64,000 nt of DNA from Brachybacterium fresconis (GTDB lineage: Bacteria > Actinomycetota > Actinomycetes > Actinomycetales > Dermabacteraceae). Shown piece after piece: positions 26,570 through 35,071 of this stretch (position 1 is the first letter of the stretch; every line of letters starts with the position of its first letter). Where the stretch lies: the NCBI RefSeq assembly GCF_017876515.1, contig NZ_JAGIOC010000001.1, forward strand, positions 3,596,001-3,660,000. Reading direction: 5' to 3'. Below the pieces are notes generated by a model. It made no database searches. It saw only the letters and a list, made by a program, of their open reading frames with translations, and was not told the DNA's origin. Made by a program: the position numbers and the translations under genes.

Positions 26570-27871
26570 TCACTGCCGGAAGGCGAGTCGCGCCCAGTCG
26601 GCGTCCATGCGCGCCAGGATCGGCTCGGGGTCGCTGCCGCCGGCGATCGACTGGATGTAGTTCTGCGCCGGGATCGAGTTGGGGATGAACTGGGACGGGC
26701 CCATGTAGAAGCGGCCGTCGTCGAAGTACTGCTGCATCTCGACGATCCGGGGGTCGGACACCGCCGGCGCGTCGGTGGTGGTGCCGAAGGCGAGGAACTC
26801 CGCGTTGTACGGGTTCTGCACCTCCGGCTGCATGAGGAACTCCAGGAACTGGCGCGCCCCGTCGTGCTCGTTCGCGGCCTCGGGGATCCACAGGGACAGG
26901 TCGATGTTCACCCGCACCCGCAGGTCGGCGGGGTCGTCGGTCACCGGCAGCGGGAAGGTGCCCAGGTCGACGTCGGTCCCGGCCTTGGCGATCTCCCCGA
27001 ACGCCCACGGGCCCTGGAAGTACATCGCGGCCTTCTCCTGCGCGATGGCGGTGTTGCCGTCGCCGTAGCTGCGGCCCGAGGCGTCGTCATTGACGTAGGG
27101 CAGCAGCTCGAGCATGCGGCGGACGGGCTCGAGCATCGTGGCCTGGAAGGACACCTCGGAATCGGGGCCGACGTCCGCGCCGAGCGCGTTCATCTGCTCG
27201 TAGAAGGAGCGCACGTCGATCATGCCACCGACGGTGTAGTCGAACAGGCCCTGCTCGATGGTCCACGGGTCCAGGAAGGTGCCGTAGATCGGCGTGACGC
27301 CGCTCGAGCTCAGCGTCTCGCACACGGCGAGGAACTCGTCCCAGGTGGTGGGGACCTCGAGCCCGTGCTGCTCGAAGATGCGTCGGTTGTAGATGACCGA
27401 CGCGGCGGTGACGGAGTAGGGGATCACGCTGGTGCGGCCCTCGTAGGTCGCGTACCAGTCCACCAGCTCCGCGACGTTGTCCCGGATCCGCCCGGCGGCG
27501 GGCAGATCAGCGAGGTCCGACAGGGCGCCGCGCGCCATGAACCGGCCCATCTCCAGGTTGTAGTTCAGACAGCCCAGATCCGGCGGATTGTTGCGCACGA
27601 AGCTCGCCGAGAGGTTCGTGGCGATGTCGTGCTGGACGCTGTACTGCGATGATTCAGAGGAGAAGTCCTTGGCCAGCTGCCCGAAGTAGGGGATCGCCTC
27701 GGGCTTGGACTGGTAGAACGTCAGCTGGGAGGCACCGCTGGTGGCGGTGCAGGCGGGCAGGGCCAGGGCGGCCGCCGTCACGCCGGCGCCGCCCAGCAGG
27801 GAACGTCGGGACAGGGGAGTGGATGACGTGGTCGAGCCGGATGAGGTGGTCGAGTTGGTCGAGGAGGACAA
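26570..27871 (-). CDS. ABC sugar transporter, solute-binding lipoprotein
   Basis: 433-residue family 1 binding protein. A Ser/Thr-rich leader precedes a Tat-like lipoprotein signal (SRRSLLGGAGVTAAALALPAC). The TTG start at 27871 is decided by AAGGAG 6 nt upstream; the ATG at 27922 has no ribosome site. The mature protein has typical lobes, for example DLGCLNYNLEMGRF and YFQGPWAFGEIA. First gene of the operon with two permeases and the GH13 enzyme, divergent from the ROK regulator that likely controls it. Confidence 0.92.
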   Translation of the reverse strand: MSSSTNSTTSSGSTTSSTPLSRRSLLGGAGVTAAALALPACTATSGASQLTFYQSKPEAIPYFGQLAKDFSSESSQYSVQHDIATNLSASFVRNNPPDLGCLNYNLEMGRFMARGALSDLADLPAAGRIRDNVAELVDWYATYEGRTSVIPYSVTAASVIYNRRIFEQHGLEVPTTWDEFLAVCETLSSSGVTPIYGTFLDPWTIEQGLFDYTVGGMIDVRSFYEQMNALGADVGPDSEVSFQATMLEPVRRMLELLPYVNDDASGRSYGDGNTAIAQEKAAMYFQGPWAFGEIAKAGTDVDLGTFPLPVTDDPADLRVRVNIDLSLWIPEAANEHDGARQFLEFLMQPEVQNPYNAEFLAFGTTTDAPAVSDPRIVEMQQYFDDGRFYMGPSQFIPNSIPAQNYIQSIAGGSDPEPILARMDADWARLAFRQ

Positions 27872-27924
27872 CGCCGTCTCCTTCGCATGGCGGTCGCACG
27901 GGTGCGATGATGTAGTCGACAAGG

Positions 27925-27936
27925 CTTATATTTAAG
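27925..27936. promoter_or_regulatory. Candidate ROK operator/promoter in divergent gap
   Basis: CTTATATTTAAG is an imperfect dyad in the only AT-rich patch of the 97-bp gap between the sugar-importer operon and the ROK gene. It also supplies -10-like hexamers on both strands. ROK repressors usually bind AT-rich dyads in such gaps. Confidence 0.5.
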
Positions 27937-27968
27937 GCCCATCGGAAGTATGGGTGAAGGAGGATCGC

Positions 27969-29171
27969 GTGTCAACGCTTCAGGATCCGGGGGCGAGCTC
28001 CCCGCAGCTCCTGCGGCGCGCCAATCGGCAGGCGCTGCTGCAGTACGCCCTGCGCACGGGCACCTTCTCCGCAGCCGACGCGATGACGACGACGGGTCTG
28101 ACCCGGGCGACGGTGCTCGGGGTGTGCGCGGATCTGCACGGCGCGGGCTGGCTCGCCGAAGTAGAACCCGATGGTGACGGGACGCGGCGGGGCAGGCCTG
28201 CCCGGCGCTACGAACTGCGCGCTGACGCCGGTCTGCTGATCGGCGTCGATGCCGGCGAGCACACCCTCGCCGCGCGCGCCGTCGATCTGCGCGGCCGCGA
28301 GCTGGCCTCCGAGGTCGAGACGGTCGAGATCGGTGTCGACGATCCCGGTGCCGCCGACGCACGCCGGGAACAGGTCCGTGGCCTGCTCGAGCGGCTGCGC
28401 GCTCGGTCCGGGGCGGGAAGCGCCCACCCTCTGCTGACCGTCGTCGGCGTTCCTGCCCCCGTCGGCCCCGACGGGCTCTCCCCGCACGGGGAGGCCGGCT
28501 ACTGGCCCGTCATGAATCCGGACCTCGGCGGCGCCCTGAACGGCGAGGTGCTCACCGACAACGACGCCAATCTCGCCGTGACCGCCGAGCACGCTCTCCG
28601 CGGCGGCGAGCACCTGGCCACGCTGCTGATGGGGGAGCGCTTCGGGGCCGGCCTCATCATCGACGGCCGCCTCCTGCACGGGGCCCTCGGGGGCGCCGGC
28701 GAGATGCGCTTCCTCGACGACGTACTGGTCGACTCCCGCGGAGCGGACGGCGTGGCCGCGCTCGCCCGGCGCTGGACCACCACGGCGTTGGAGGCGGGGG
28801 CGCGCTCACCGGCCCTGGAGGCGATTCCCGCCGACCGCCTCACCGCCGTGGACGTGTTCGACGCAGCGCGCGCCGGTGATGCCGTGGCGCAGAGGGTGCT
28901 GGAGCGTATCGGTGAGCGCATCGCGCGGATCGCCGGGATCTTGGCCAGTCTGCTCGGCGTCGAGACGGTGGTCGTGGCCGGTGCGATCGCCGGGGCGATC
29001 GGTCCCGTGCTCGTGCACGCTCGCGAAGCCCTGCCGCAGGTCAGCTCGGCGCCCTACCCCCAGCTGGTGGCCAGTGAGCTCGGAGGGGACGTGGTGGTGC
29101 GCGGCGCCGTCGAGACCGCGCTGCGGCAGCTGCGGGAGAACCCGCTGGAGGTGCTCGGGTCGCACGGGTGA
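27969..29171 (+). CDS. ROK-family transcriptional regulator (NagC/XylR type)
   Basis: 400 residues. N-terminal winged helix (about residues 15-75: LLRRANRQALLQYAL, then GLTRATVLGVCADL), then a ROK sugar-binding domain (LLIGVDAGEHTLAARAVDL; LTDNDANLAV). The usual zinc-binding CxCGxxGC motif is absent; the corresponding stretch reads GAGEMRFLDDVLVDSRGA, which is unusual for ROK repressors. GTG 27969 follows AAGGAGG at 5 nt. Divergent from the alpha-glucoside importer and therefore its likely sugar-responsive repressor. Confidence 0.9.
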   Translation: MSTLQDPGASSPQLLRRANRQALLQYALRTGTFSAADAMTTTGLTRATVLGVCADLHGAGWLAEVEPDGDGTRRGRPARRYELRADAGLLIGVDAGEHTLAARAVDLRGRELASEVETVEIGVDDPGAADARREQVRGLLERLRARSGAGSAHPLLTVVGVPAPVGPDGLSPHGEAGYWPVMNPDLGGALNGEVLTDNDANLAVTAEHALRGGEHLATLLMGERFGAGLIIDGRLLHGALGGAGEMRFLDDVLVDSRGADGVAALARRWTTTALEAGARSPALEAIPADRLTAVDVFDAARAGDAVAQRVLERIGERIARIAGILASLLGVETVVVAGAIAGAIGPVLVHAREALPQVSSAPYPQLVASELGGDVVVRGAVETALRQLRENPLEVLGSHG

Positions 29172-29276
29172 GAGTATCGGCGCTCCTCGGGAGCGTCCTG
29201 GCCGGGCCCACTGGCCGGAATCCTGCGGCCCTGCGAGAATGCCGGTACCGCATGCGCCAGGACGGGGGACGCTCTC

Positions 29277-30350
29277 GTGATCACCCGACGACACATCACC
29301 GCACTCGGTGGGACGCTCGCTGCCGCGACGTTCCTGGGCGCCTGCGGCGAACCGTTCACGGATCCGTCGGCCGATGAGAGCCCGCAGACATCGAGCGACC
29401 AGATGCTCACCAGCGTGGTCACCACCGGGCTCCAGGCGCCCTGGTCGATCGCCTTTTCCGGCGAGACCGCCCTGGTCAGCGAGCGCGACTCCGCCCGCAT
29501 CCTCGAGATCGCGGCCGACGGCGCCACCCGCGAGGTGGGCGTGATCGACGGCGTCGAGCCCGGGGGAGAGGGCGGCCTGCTCGGCCTGGCCGTCCACGGC
29601 GGTCAGCTGTTCACGTATCTCACGGCTGCCGACGGCAATCGGATCGAGCGCCGGGAGCTGACCGGATCCCCCGGGCGCCTCGGACTCGGCGACGCCCGGA
29701 CCGTGCTCGAGGGCATCCCGTCGGCCCGGATCCACAACGGGGGCCGCCTCGCGATCGGACCGGACGACATGCTGTACGCGACCACCGGTGACGCCGGGGA
29801 CCGCAGCAGCGCCCAGGACATCGAGTCCCTCGGCGGGAAGATCCTGCGGATGGCGCCCGACGGGACGGCACCGGCCGACAACCCCTTCCCCGATTCGCTC
29901 GTGTACAGCTACGGCCATCGCAACTGCCAGGGGATCGCCTGGGCCGAGGACGGCACGATGTACGCCAGCGAGTTCGGGCAGGACACCTGGGACGAGCTGA
30001 ACCTCATCGAGGCCGGCGGCAACTACGGCTGGCCGGACGTCGAAGGCATCGCCGAGCAGGAGGGCTACCGCGATCCTCTGCAGCAGTGGGAGCCGGCCGA
30101 GGCCAGCCCCAGCGGCATCGCGATCACCGGCGGGTCTCTCTACCTCGCGAACCTCCGCGGCCGACGTCTGCGTGTGGTGCCGCTGACGGACCCGTCCACC
30201 GCCACGGAGCTGCTGGTCGGGGAGTACGGACGGCTGCGCGACGTGGTCCTCGCACCCGACGGGGCGCTGTGGGTGCTGACCAACACCACCGACGGTCGGG
30301 GCGACCCGGCGGAGGAGGGGGACCGGATTCTGCGGGTCGCGATCGGCTGA
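29277..30350 (+). CDS. PQQ-dependent sugar dehydrogenase (glucose/sorbosone type), lipoprotein
   Basis: 357 residues. Tat-like lipoprotein signal ITRRHITALGGTLAAATFLGAC. The mature six-bladed beta-propeller shows family motifs APWSIAFSG, GEGGLLGLAVH, RIHNGGRLAIGPDDMLY, YSYGHRNCQGIAW and NYGWPDVEG. Relatives oxidise aldose sugars with PQQ at the cell surface; whether PQQ is made by this organism is not seen. GTG start at 29277. It follows the ROK gene by 105 bp. Confidence 0.9.
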   Translation: MITRRHITALGGTLAAATFLGACGEPFTDPSADESPQTSSDQMLTSVVTTGLQAPWSIAFSGETALVSERDSARILEIAADGATREVGVIDGVEPGGEGGLLGLAVHGGQLFTYLTAADGNRIERRELTGSPGRLGLGDARTVLEGIPSARIHNGGRLAIGPDDMLYATTGDAGDRSSAQDIESLGGKILRMAPDGTAPADNPFPDSLVYSYGHRNCQGIAWAEDGTMYASEFGQDTWDELNLIEAGGNYGWPDVEGIAEQEGYRDPLQQWEPAEASPSGIAITGGSLYLANLRGRRLRVVPLTDPSTATELLVGEYGRLRDVVLAPDGALWVLTNTTDGRGDPAEEGDRILRVAIG

Positions 30351-30552
30351 CCAGCGCGAGAAGGCGAGAGTGCCGAAGGGCCGATGCAGATGACATCGGC
30401 CGCGGCGATATCGGTCACGACGGGTTCCGTGGAGCCGGAGGCGTGTGCGTCGTCGCGCGTCAGGATCAAGGGGCTCACCGTGCTGTCCGTCCAACGACTC
30501 GCCCGATCGGTCAGACCGTCGACGAGCGTGTCCCCTGTCGAGGGGAGACAGC

Positions 30553-30930
30553 CTATCGTCTCGGGTCCTCACCACGGTCGTCCTCGCTCCGCAGGAGGTC
30601 GCGGATCGAGGCCCGGAACGTCGGCGTGACCTTAAGCGGAACCTCCTGATCGATGACGCCGTGGTGACCCAGCCGCAGTGTGAGGACCGTGCCGGTCGGG
30701 GTCGCCGCAGTGCGCACGTCGAGGATCTCTGCGGCCGCCTCGGGGCCGACGAGGATCTCCTCGTCCTTGATCGTGAATGCTTCGCCCGCCCGCATTTGCA
30801 ACCCGTGCGCGGAGCAGACGTCGAAGACGTGATGATCAGACTCGAACCACTCCTGGGGCCGGGAGTCGCACCCCCGGACCTCGCAGCGCACGGGGAACGC
30901 GTCCGCGTGCGGTCTGGCTCCGTACCGCAT
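30553..30930 (-). CDS. Hypothetical protein with possible Cys/His zinc site
   Basis: 125 residues, no family recognised. A cluster VRCEVRGCDS and, 17 residues later, FDVCSAHGLQM gives a C-x4-C...C-x2-H arrangement that could hold zinc. The rest is a soluble alpha/beta-looking domain. ATG 30930 follows GGAGGGAG, which fixes the start. Stand-alone on the minus strand. Confidence 0.7.
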   Translation of the reverse strand: MRYGARPHADAFPVRCEVRGCDSRPQEWFESDHHVFDVCSAHGLQMRAGEAFTIKDEEILVGPEAAAEILDVRTAATPTGTVLTLRLGHHGVIDQEVPLKVTPTFRASIRDLLRSEDDRGEDPRR

Positions 30931-31108
30931 GAACTCAGCTCCCTCCGACTCCACAGTAGGCACCCGACAGCACTTGACCCAAGGGTCCTGACCGGTCGGA
31001 TGCCCGCCGGGAGAGGGCTTCATGTGGTCTGCTGCGGGGCGTCGTGCCTGATGGGGACGACTGCCCTGCGGGGAGCTCGGCCCGGAGTTCGACGTCCCTG
31101 CGTCGGCG

Positions 31109-31321
31109 TCAGTCGGTCTTGTCCTTGTTCCCGAACATGCCCTCGGCCGCGCCCTTGACGGTGTCGCGGGCGTCCTGGGCCTTGTCCTTCAGGTCGGCCT
31201 TGCCCTGCTCGGCCTGGCCCTCGGTCTCGGCTTCTTTGTCGCCGGTCAGCTTGCCGAGGCCTTCCTTGGCCTGGCCGCCCAGCTTGTCCTTCGCGTTCTC
31301 GAACTTCTCTTCGTTGCTCAT
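31109..31321 (-). CDS. CsbD-family stress-response protein
   Basis: 70 residues, highly charged, predicted mostly helical, with repeated K/E/D/A/G motifs (KFENAKDKLGGQAKEGLGKL). CsbD proteins are induced by general stress; their activity is unknown. ATG 31321 follows AGGAGG at about 6 nt. Confidence 0.93.
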   Translation of the reverse strand: MSNEEKFENAKDKLGGQAKEGLGKLTGDKEAETEGQAEQGKADLKDKAQDARDTVKGAAEGMFGNKDKTD

Positions 31322-31490
31322 CGGTGCCTCCTGGCGGTGACGGGATCACGCGAATCGTTCGGTGGGACGAGCATAGGACCCCGAGCCGCCGCAGGGCCCG
31401 GACTCCGACCTCCCGGTCGGGAGCGGGCCGCGACCTGCCGTCGCGGCCGCAGCCACGGACGCATTGCGGGACCGAGCCGCCACCGTGCCC

Positions 31491-33434
31491 TCACATCTCC
31501 TGCGCCGCCAGCGGGATCCGCCCGCCGGCGAGGATCATGTCGACCTGCCGCGGCGAGAGGTCATGGTGCAGACCCACCTCGCGACCGCCGATCTGCGCGG
31601 TGATCTCCCGCCCGGCGCGCAGGGCGTCGTGGATCCCGCTGAGGACCACCTCGTCACCCTGCGTGCACTGCTCAATGTCGGCGGGATCGTCGAACGCGAG
31701 GCCGAGGATCCCGAAGTTGGCGAGGTTCTGCCAGTGGATCCGCGCGAAGGACTTCGCGATCACCGCACGCAGCCCCAGGTAGCGCGGGGCGATCACGGCG
31801 TGCTCGCGAGAGGACCCCTGCCCGTAGTTCTCCCCGGCGATCACCACGTGCCCCTGCTCGGCGTCCTTGGCACGCTGGGGGTAGGTCTCGTCGATGCGGA
31901 CGAAGGAGAAGTCGGCGATCTTGGGGATGTTGCTGCGGAAGGGCAGCACCCGGGAGCCGGCCGGCATGATCTCGTCGGTCGAGACGTTGTCGCCCATCAC
32001 CAGCAGAGCCGGCACCCTCAGATCGTCCTCGACGGGGGAGAAGTCCGGCAGCTTCGAGATGTTCGGCCCCTTGACCAGCTCGACCTTCGCGGCCTCCTCC
32101 GGCGGCAGGGGCGGCATCAGCATGTCGTCCACCGTCGAGTAGAACTCCGGCATAGTGGGGCGCGGGTACGCGAGGTCGTGGCTGGTCTCCAGCGTGCGTG
32201 GATCGGTGATCTTCCCGGTCAGGGCCGCGGCCGCGGCGGTCTCGGGCGAGCACAGCCACACGGCGTCCTCCTCGGTGCCGGAGCGGCCGGGGAAGTTCCG
32301 CGGCATGGTGCGCAGGGAGTTGCGGCCGGTCGCCGGCGCCTGCCCCATCCCGATGCAGCCCATGCAGCCGGACTGGTGGATGCGCCCCCCGGCGGTGACC
32401 AGCGAAGTCAGCCAGCCGCCCGAGATCAGGTCGGCGAGGACCTCGCGGGAGGTCGGGTTGATGTCCAGGGACATGCCGGGGGCGATCTGCTGGCCGTCGA
32501 GGATCTCGCCGACCACCGCGAAGTCCCGCAGACCGGGATTCGCCGAGGAGCCGACGACCACCTGGGAGACGTCCTCGCCGACCACCGAGGCGACGGTGAC
32601 GACGTTGCCGGGGGAGGAGGGCTTGGCGATCAGCGGCTCCAGGGACGAGAGGTCGATGTGCTCGGTGACGTCGTAGGTGGCGCCCTCGTCGGCCTCCCAG
32701 CGCTCGTACTCGTCGGCGCGGCCGACGGCCTCGAGGTAGGTGCGCGCCGCGTCGTCGGCGGGGAAGACCGTCGCGGTGGCGCCCAGCTCGGCACCCATGT
32801 TCGCGATGACGTGGCGGTCCATCGCGGTCAGCTGCTTCAGCCCGTCGCCGTGGTATTCGATGACGCGGCCGACGCCGCCCTTGACGCCGTGGCGGCGCAG
32901 CATCTCCAGCACCACGTCCTTGGCGCTGACCCAGTCCGGCAGCGACCCGGTCAGCTCCACGCCCCAGATCTCCGGGGTCGAGACGTACAGCGGCTGGCCG
33001 GCCATCGCCATCGCGATCTCGAGGCCGCCGACGCCGATGGCGAGCATCCCCAGCGCGCCGGCCGCGCAGGTGTGGGAGTCGGAGCCGATCAGCAGCGCGC
33101 CGGGACGACCGAAGTGGGCCTGGTGGACGGGATGGGAGACCCCGTTGCCGGCCTTCGAGAACCACAGGCCGAAGCGCTCGGCCGCGGACTGCAGGAACAG
33201 GTGGTCGTCGGGGTTCTTCTCGTCGGTCTGCAGGAGGTTGTGGTCGACGTACTGGACCGACAGCTCGGTGCGGATCCGGTCCAGGCCCATCGCCTCGAGC
33301 TCGAGCATCACCATGGTGCCGGTGGCGTCCTGGGTGAGCGTCTGGTCGACCCGCAGGCCGATCTCGGAACCCGGGTCGAGCGATCCCTCGACGAGGTGTG
33401 CGGCGATGAGCTTCTGTGCGACGTTGCGTGCCAA
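31491..33434 (-). CDS. Aconitate hydratase (short, ~650-residue type)
   Basis: 647-residue aconitase-family enzyme. Fe-S cluster Cys residues sit in GSDSHTCAAGALG and RIHQSGCMGCIGMG; the swivel domain at the C-terminus has NYGQGSSREHA. It resembles the shorter aconitase group (TIGR01342-like) rather than the ~900-residue AcnA, so a second aconitase may exist in the genome. TTG 33434 is chosen for GGAGG 8 nt upstream; the in-frame extension to 33629 overlaps the aro leader promoter. Reaction: citrate/isocitrate interconversion in the TCA cycle. Confidence 0.9.
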   Translation of the reverse strand: MARNVAQKLIAAHLVEGSLDPGSEIGLRVDQTLTQDATGTMVMLELEAMGLDRIRTELSVQYVDHNLLQTDEKNPDDHLFLQSAAERFGLWFSKAGNGVSHPVHQAHFGRPGALLIGSDSHTCAAGALGMLAIGVGGLEIAMAMAGQPLYVSTPEIWGVELTGSLPDWVSAKDVVLEMLRRHGVKGGVGRVIEYHGDGLKQLTAMDRHVIANMGAELGATATVFPADDAARTYLEAVGRADEYERWEADEGATYDVTEHIDLSSLEPLIAKPSSPGNVVTVASVVGEDVSQVVVGSSANPGLRDFAVVGEILDGQQIAPGMSLDINPTSREVLADLISGGWLTSLVTAGGRIHQSGCMGCIGMGQAPATGRNSLRTMPRNFPGRSGTEEDAVWLCSPETAAAAALTGKITDPRTLETSHDLAYPRPTMPEFYSTVDDMLMPPLPPEEAAKVELVKGPNISKLPDFSPVEDDLRVPALLVMGDNVSTDEIMPAGSRVLPFRSNIPKIADFSFVRIDETYPQRAKDAEQGHVVIAGENYGQGSSREHAVIAPRYLGLRAVIAKSFARIHWQNLANFGILGLAFDDPADIEQCTQGDEVVLSGIHDALRAGREITAQIGGREVGLHHDLSPRQVDMILAGGRIPLAAQEM

Positions 33435-33592
33435 GGGGCTGCCCTCCAGAGGATTGCGGCCGACGCCGATCCGGCGACGGACCTCCCGCCACCATAGGCC
33501 GGAAAGGACGCGGGCGCACGAGCACGTGGCATCTGCGCGGGGGAGGCCGTGGCCCCCCGGCTCGCGCGTGCGTCCACCTCGCGGGCGTCTGT

Positions 33593-33620
33593 TTGCGCTC
33601 CGCGCGTATCCCTGTAACCT
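33593..33620 (+). promoter_or_regulatory. Candidate promoter of the aro leader
   Basis: TTGCGC (33593-33598), 16-nt spacer and TAACCT (33615-33620). Seven bases then separate the -10 from the leader-peptide ATG at 33628, so the transcript may be leaderless. Weak match; in the divergent gap with the aconitase gene. Confidence 0.4.
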
Positions 33621-33627
33621 CACCGCC

Positions 33628-33687
33628 ATGCAGAACCGTTGGTTTACCTATGTGCAGTCGGCCCTGGAGGGGCCGGCGACCACGTAG
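33628..33687 (+). CDS. Aromatic amino-acid leader peptide of DAHP synthase
   Basis: 19-residue peptide MQNRWFTYVQSALEGPATT. Trp5, Phe6 and Tyr8 are the three end products that control DAHP synthase, packed into four codons. Its position 105 bp upstream of the enzyme start, with competing hairpins between, is the arrangement of an attenuation leader: stalling at W/F/Y codons when those amino acids are scarce would change downstream folding. No other role for such a short frame is apparent. Confidence 0.8.
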   Translation: MQNRWFTYVQSALEGPATT

Positions 33688-33702
33688 CGTCACCAACCCC
33701 TT

Positions 33703-33758
33703 CAGAGCCGACCGGGCAGAGCAGATGCTCTGCCCTTCGCCATTCCCGGCGGGCTCTG
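33703..33758 (+). promoter_or_regulatory. Attenuator with mutually exclusive stems
   Basis: A 9-bp hairpin GGGCAGAGC/GCTCTGCCC with loop AGAT (33714-33735) follows the leader peptide. CAGAGCC at 33703-33709 can instead pair with GGCTCTG at 33752-33758, and CAGAGC/GCTCTG are interchangeable between copies. The shared words allow alternative folds. No T-run follows, so it might act on transcription or on translation. Confidence 0.65.
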
Positions 33759-33791
33759 CAGCGGGTTCGCCCTGATTCCAGGACAGGACCC

Positions 33792-34949
33792 ATGACCGTT
33801 CTCGACACCGCCCCCACCGCCGTTCCCGGCGTGCGCACGGCATCCCCCGCCGCCCCCGGCACGGGCGCCACGGCCCCCACCACCGCTCCCGACCGCCACA
33901 TCGCGAACTACACGCCGCTGCCCACCCCGGCCGAGCTCCTCGCCGAGCTGCCGCTGGATCCCGACCGTGCCGAGCTGGTCGCGCGCAGCCGGGACGCGAT
34001 CCGCGACGTGCTCGACGGCTCCGACGACCGCCTGCTGGTGCTCGTCGGCCCCTGCTCGATCCACGACCCCGACGCCGGCCTCGAATACGCCCGCCTGCTC
34101 GCCGACGCGCAGGAGGACCTGAGCGGCGACCTGCTGCTGGTGATGCGCACCTACTTCGAGAAGCCGCGCACCACCGTCGGCTGGAAGGGCCTGATCAACG
34201 ACCCGCATCTGAACGGCAGCCATGACATCGCCACCGGTCTGCGCGCGGCGCGTGCTTTCCTGCGGGACGTCACCGCGCTCGGTCTGCCCTGCGCGACCGA
34301 GTTCCTCGAGCCGATCAGCCCGCAGTACATCGCTGACCTCATCAGCTGGGGCGCGATCGGGGCCCGGACCACCGAGAGCCAGATCCACCGCCAGCTCGCC
34401 TCGGGGTTGTCGATGCCGATCGGCTTCAAGAACGGCACCGACGGCGACATCCAGGTCGCACTCGACGCGGTCGCGGCGGTCTCGGCCCCACAGGCCTTCC
34501 TCGGCATCGGGGCCGACGGGCGGGCGAGCCTGGTGTCCACCACCGGTAACCCGGACGTCTCCCTCATCCTGCGCGGCGGGTCGACCGGCGCGAACTGGGG
34601 CCCGGGACCCGTGCGCGCCGCTGCCGAGCGCCTGACCGAGCAGGGCCTCGCCCCGCGCCTGCTCATCGACGCCAGCCACGGCAACAGCGGCAAGGACCAT
34701 CGGCGTCAGGCGGAGGTCGCCGCCTCGCTGGCCGATCAGGTCGCCGTCGACGGCGCGGCGATCGCCGGGATCATGCTCGAGAGCAATCTCGTCGCCGGCG
34801 CGCAGAGCCTCGACGTCGACGCCGGACCCGCCGAGCTCGTCCGTGGGCAGTCCGTCACCGACAAGTGCATGGACTGGGAGGTCTCCGACGGGGTGCTGCG
34901 CGCGCTCGCCGGGGGAGTGCGGCGGCGCCGGGTCGCGCGGGCGCGGTGA
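33792..34949 (+). CDS. aroG: 3-deoxy-7-phosphoheptulonate synthase (class I, AroF/G/H type)
   Basis: 385-residue class I DAHP synthase, first step of the shikimate pathway, condensing phosphoenolpyruvate with erythrose 4-phosphate. Motifs: LLVLVGPCSIHDP, MRTYFEKPRTTVGWKGLINDP, RTTESQIHRQLASGLSMPIGFKNGTDG, DASHGNSGKDH. Residues ~5-35 are an Ala/Pro/Thr-rich extension before the family homology. Preceded by a W/F/Y leader peptide and attenuator-like hairpins, implying regulation by charged aromatic tRNAs in addition to any feedback inhibition. Confidence 0.94.
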   Translation: MTVLDTAPTAVPGVRTASPAAPGTGATAPTTAPDRHIANYTPLPTPAELLAELPLDPDRAELVARSRDAIRDVLDGSDDRLLVLVGPCSIHDPDAGLEYARLLADAQEDLSGDLLLVMRTYFEKPRTTVGWKGLINDPHLNGSHDIATGLRAARAFLRDVTALGLPCATEFLEPISPQYIADLISWGAIGARTTESQIHRQLASGLSMPIGFKNGTDGDIQVALDAVAAVSAPQAFLGIGADGRASLVSTTGNPDVSLILRGGSTGANWGPGPVRAAAERLTEQGLAPRLLIDASHGNSGKDHRRQAEVAASLADQVAVDGAAIAGIMLESNLVAGAQSLDVDAGPAELVRGQSVTDKCMDWEVSDGVLRALAGGVRRRRVARAR

Positions 34950-35000
34950 GCCCCGGGGCCGGGCCGGGATGAACCGCAGAAGCGGGACGTGAGAGGCACG

Positions 35001-35046
35001 GCGCGACGCATGGTGACAGCCCGTTCCGCTGGCGTCCCGGATCTGC
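35001..35046. repeat. 46-bp dispersed repeat, copy A
   Basis: Reverse complement of 60446-60491 with only 4 mismatches in 46 bp. Both copies lie in gaps between convergent genes, here between the DAHP synthase and the phosphotransferase-like gene. The outer blocks (20 bp and 16 bp) are identical between copies. Confidence 0.85.
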
Positions 35047-35071
35047 CGGCCGGGGGCCGCGCCGGGTCGTC

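Noticed and set aside
30838-30890. tRNA-like sequence with GGGAGTCGCACCCCCGG arm
   Set aside because: Lies inside a protein-coding gene, and no cloverleaf with acceptor stem can be formed.
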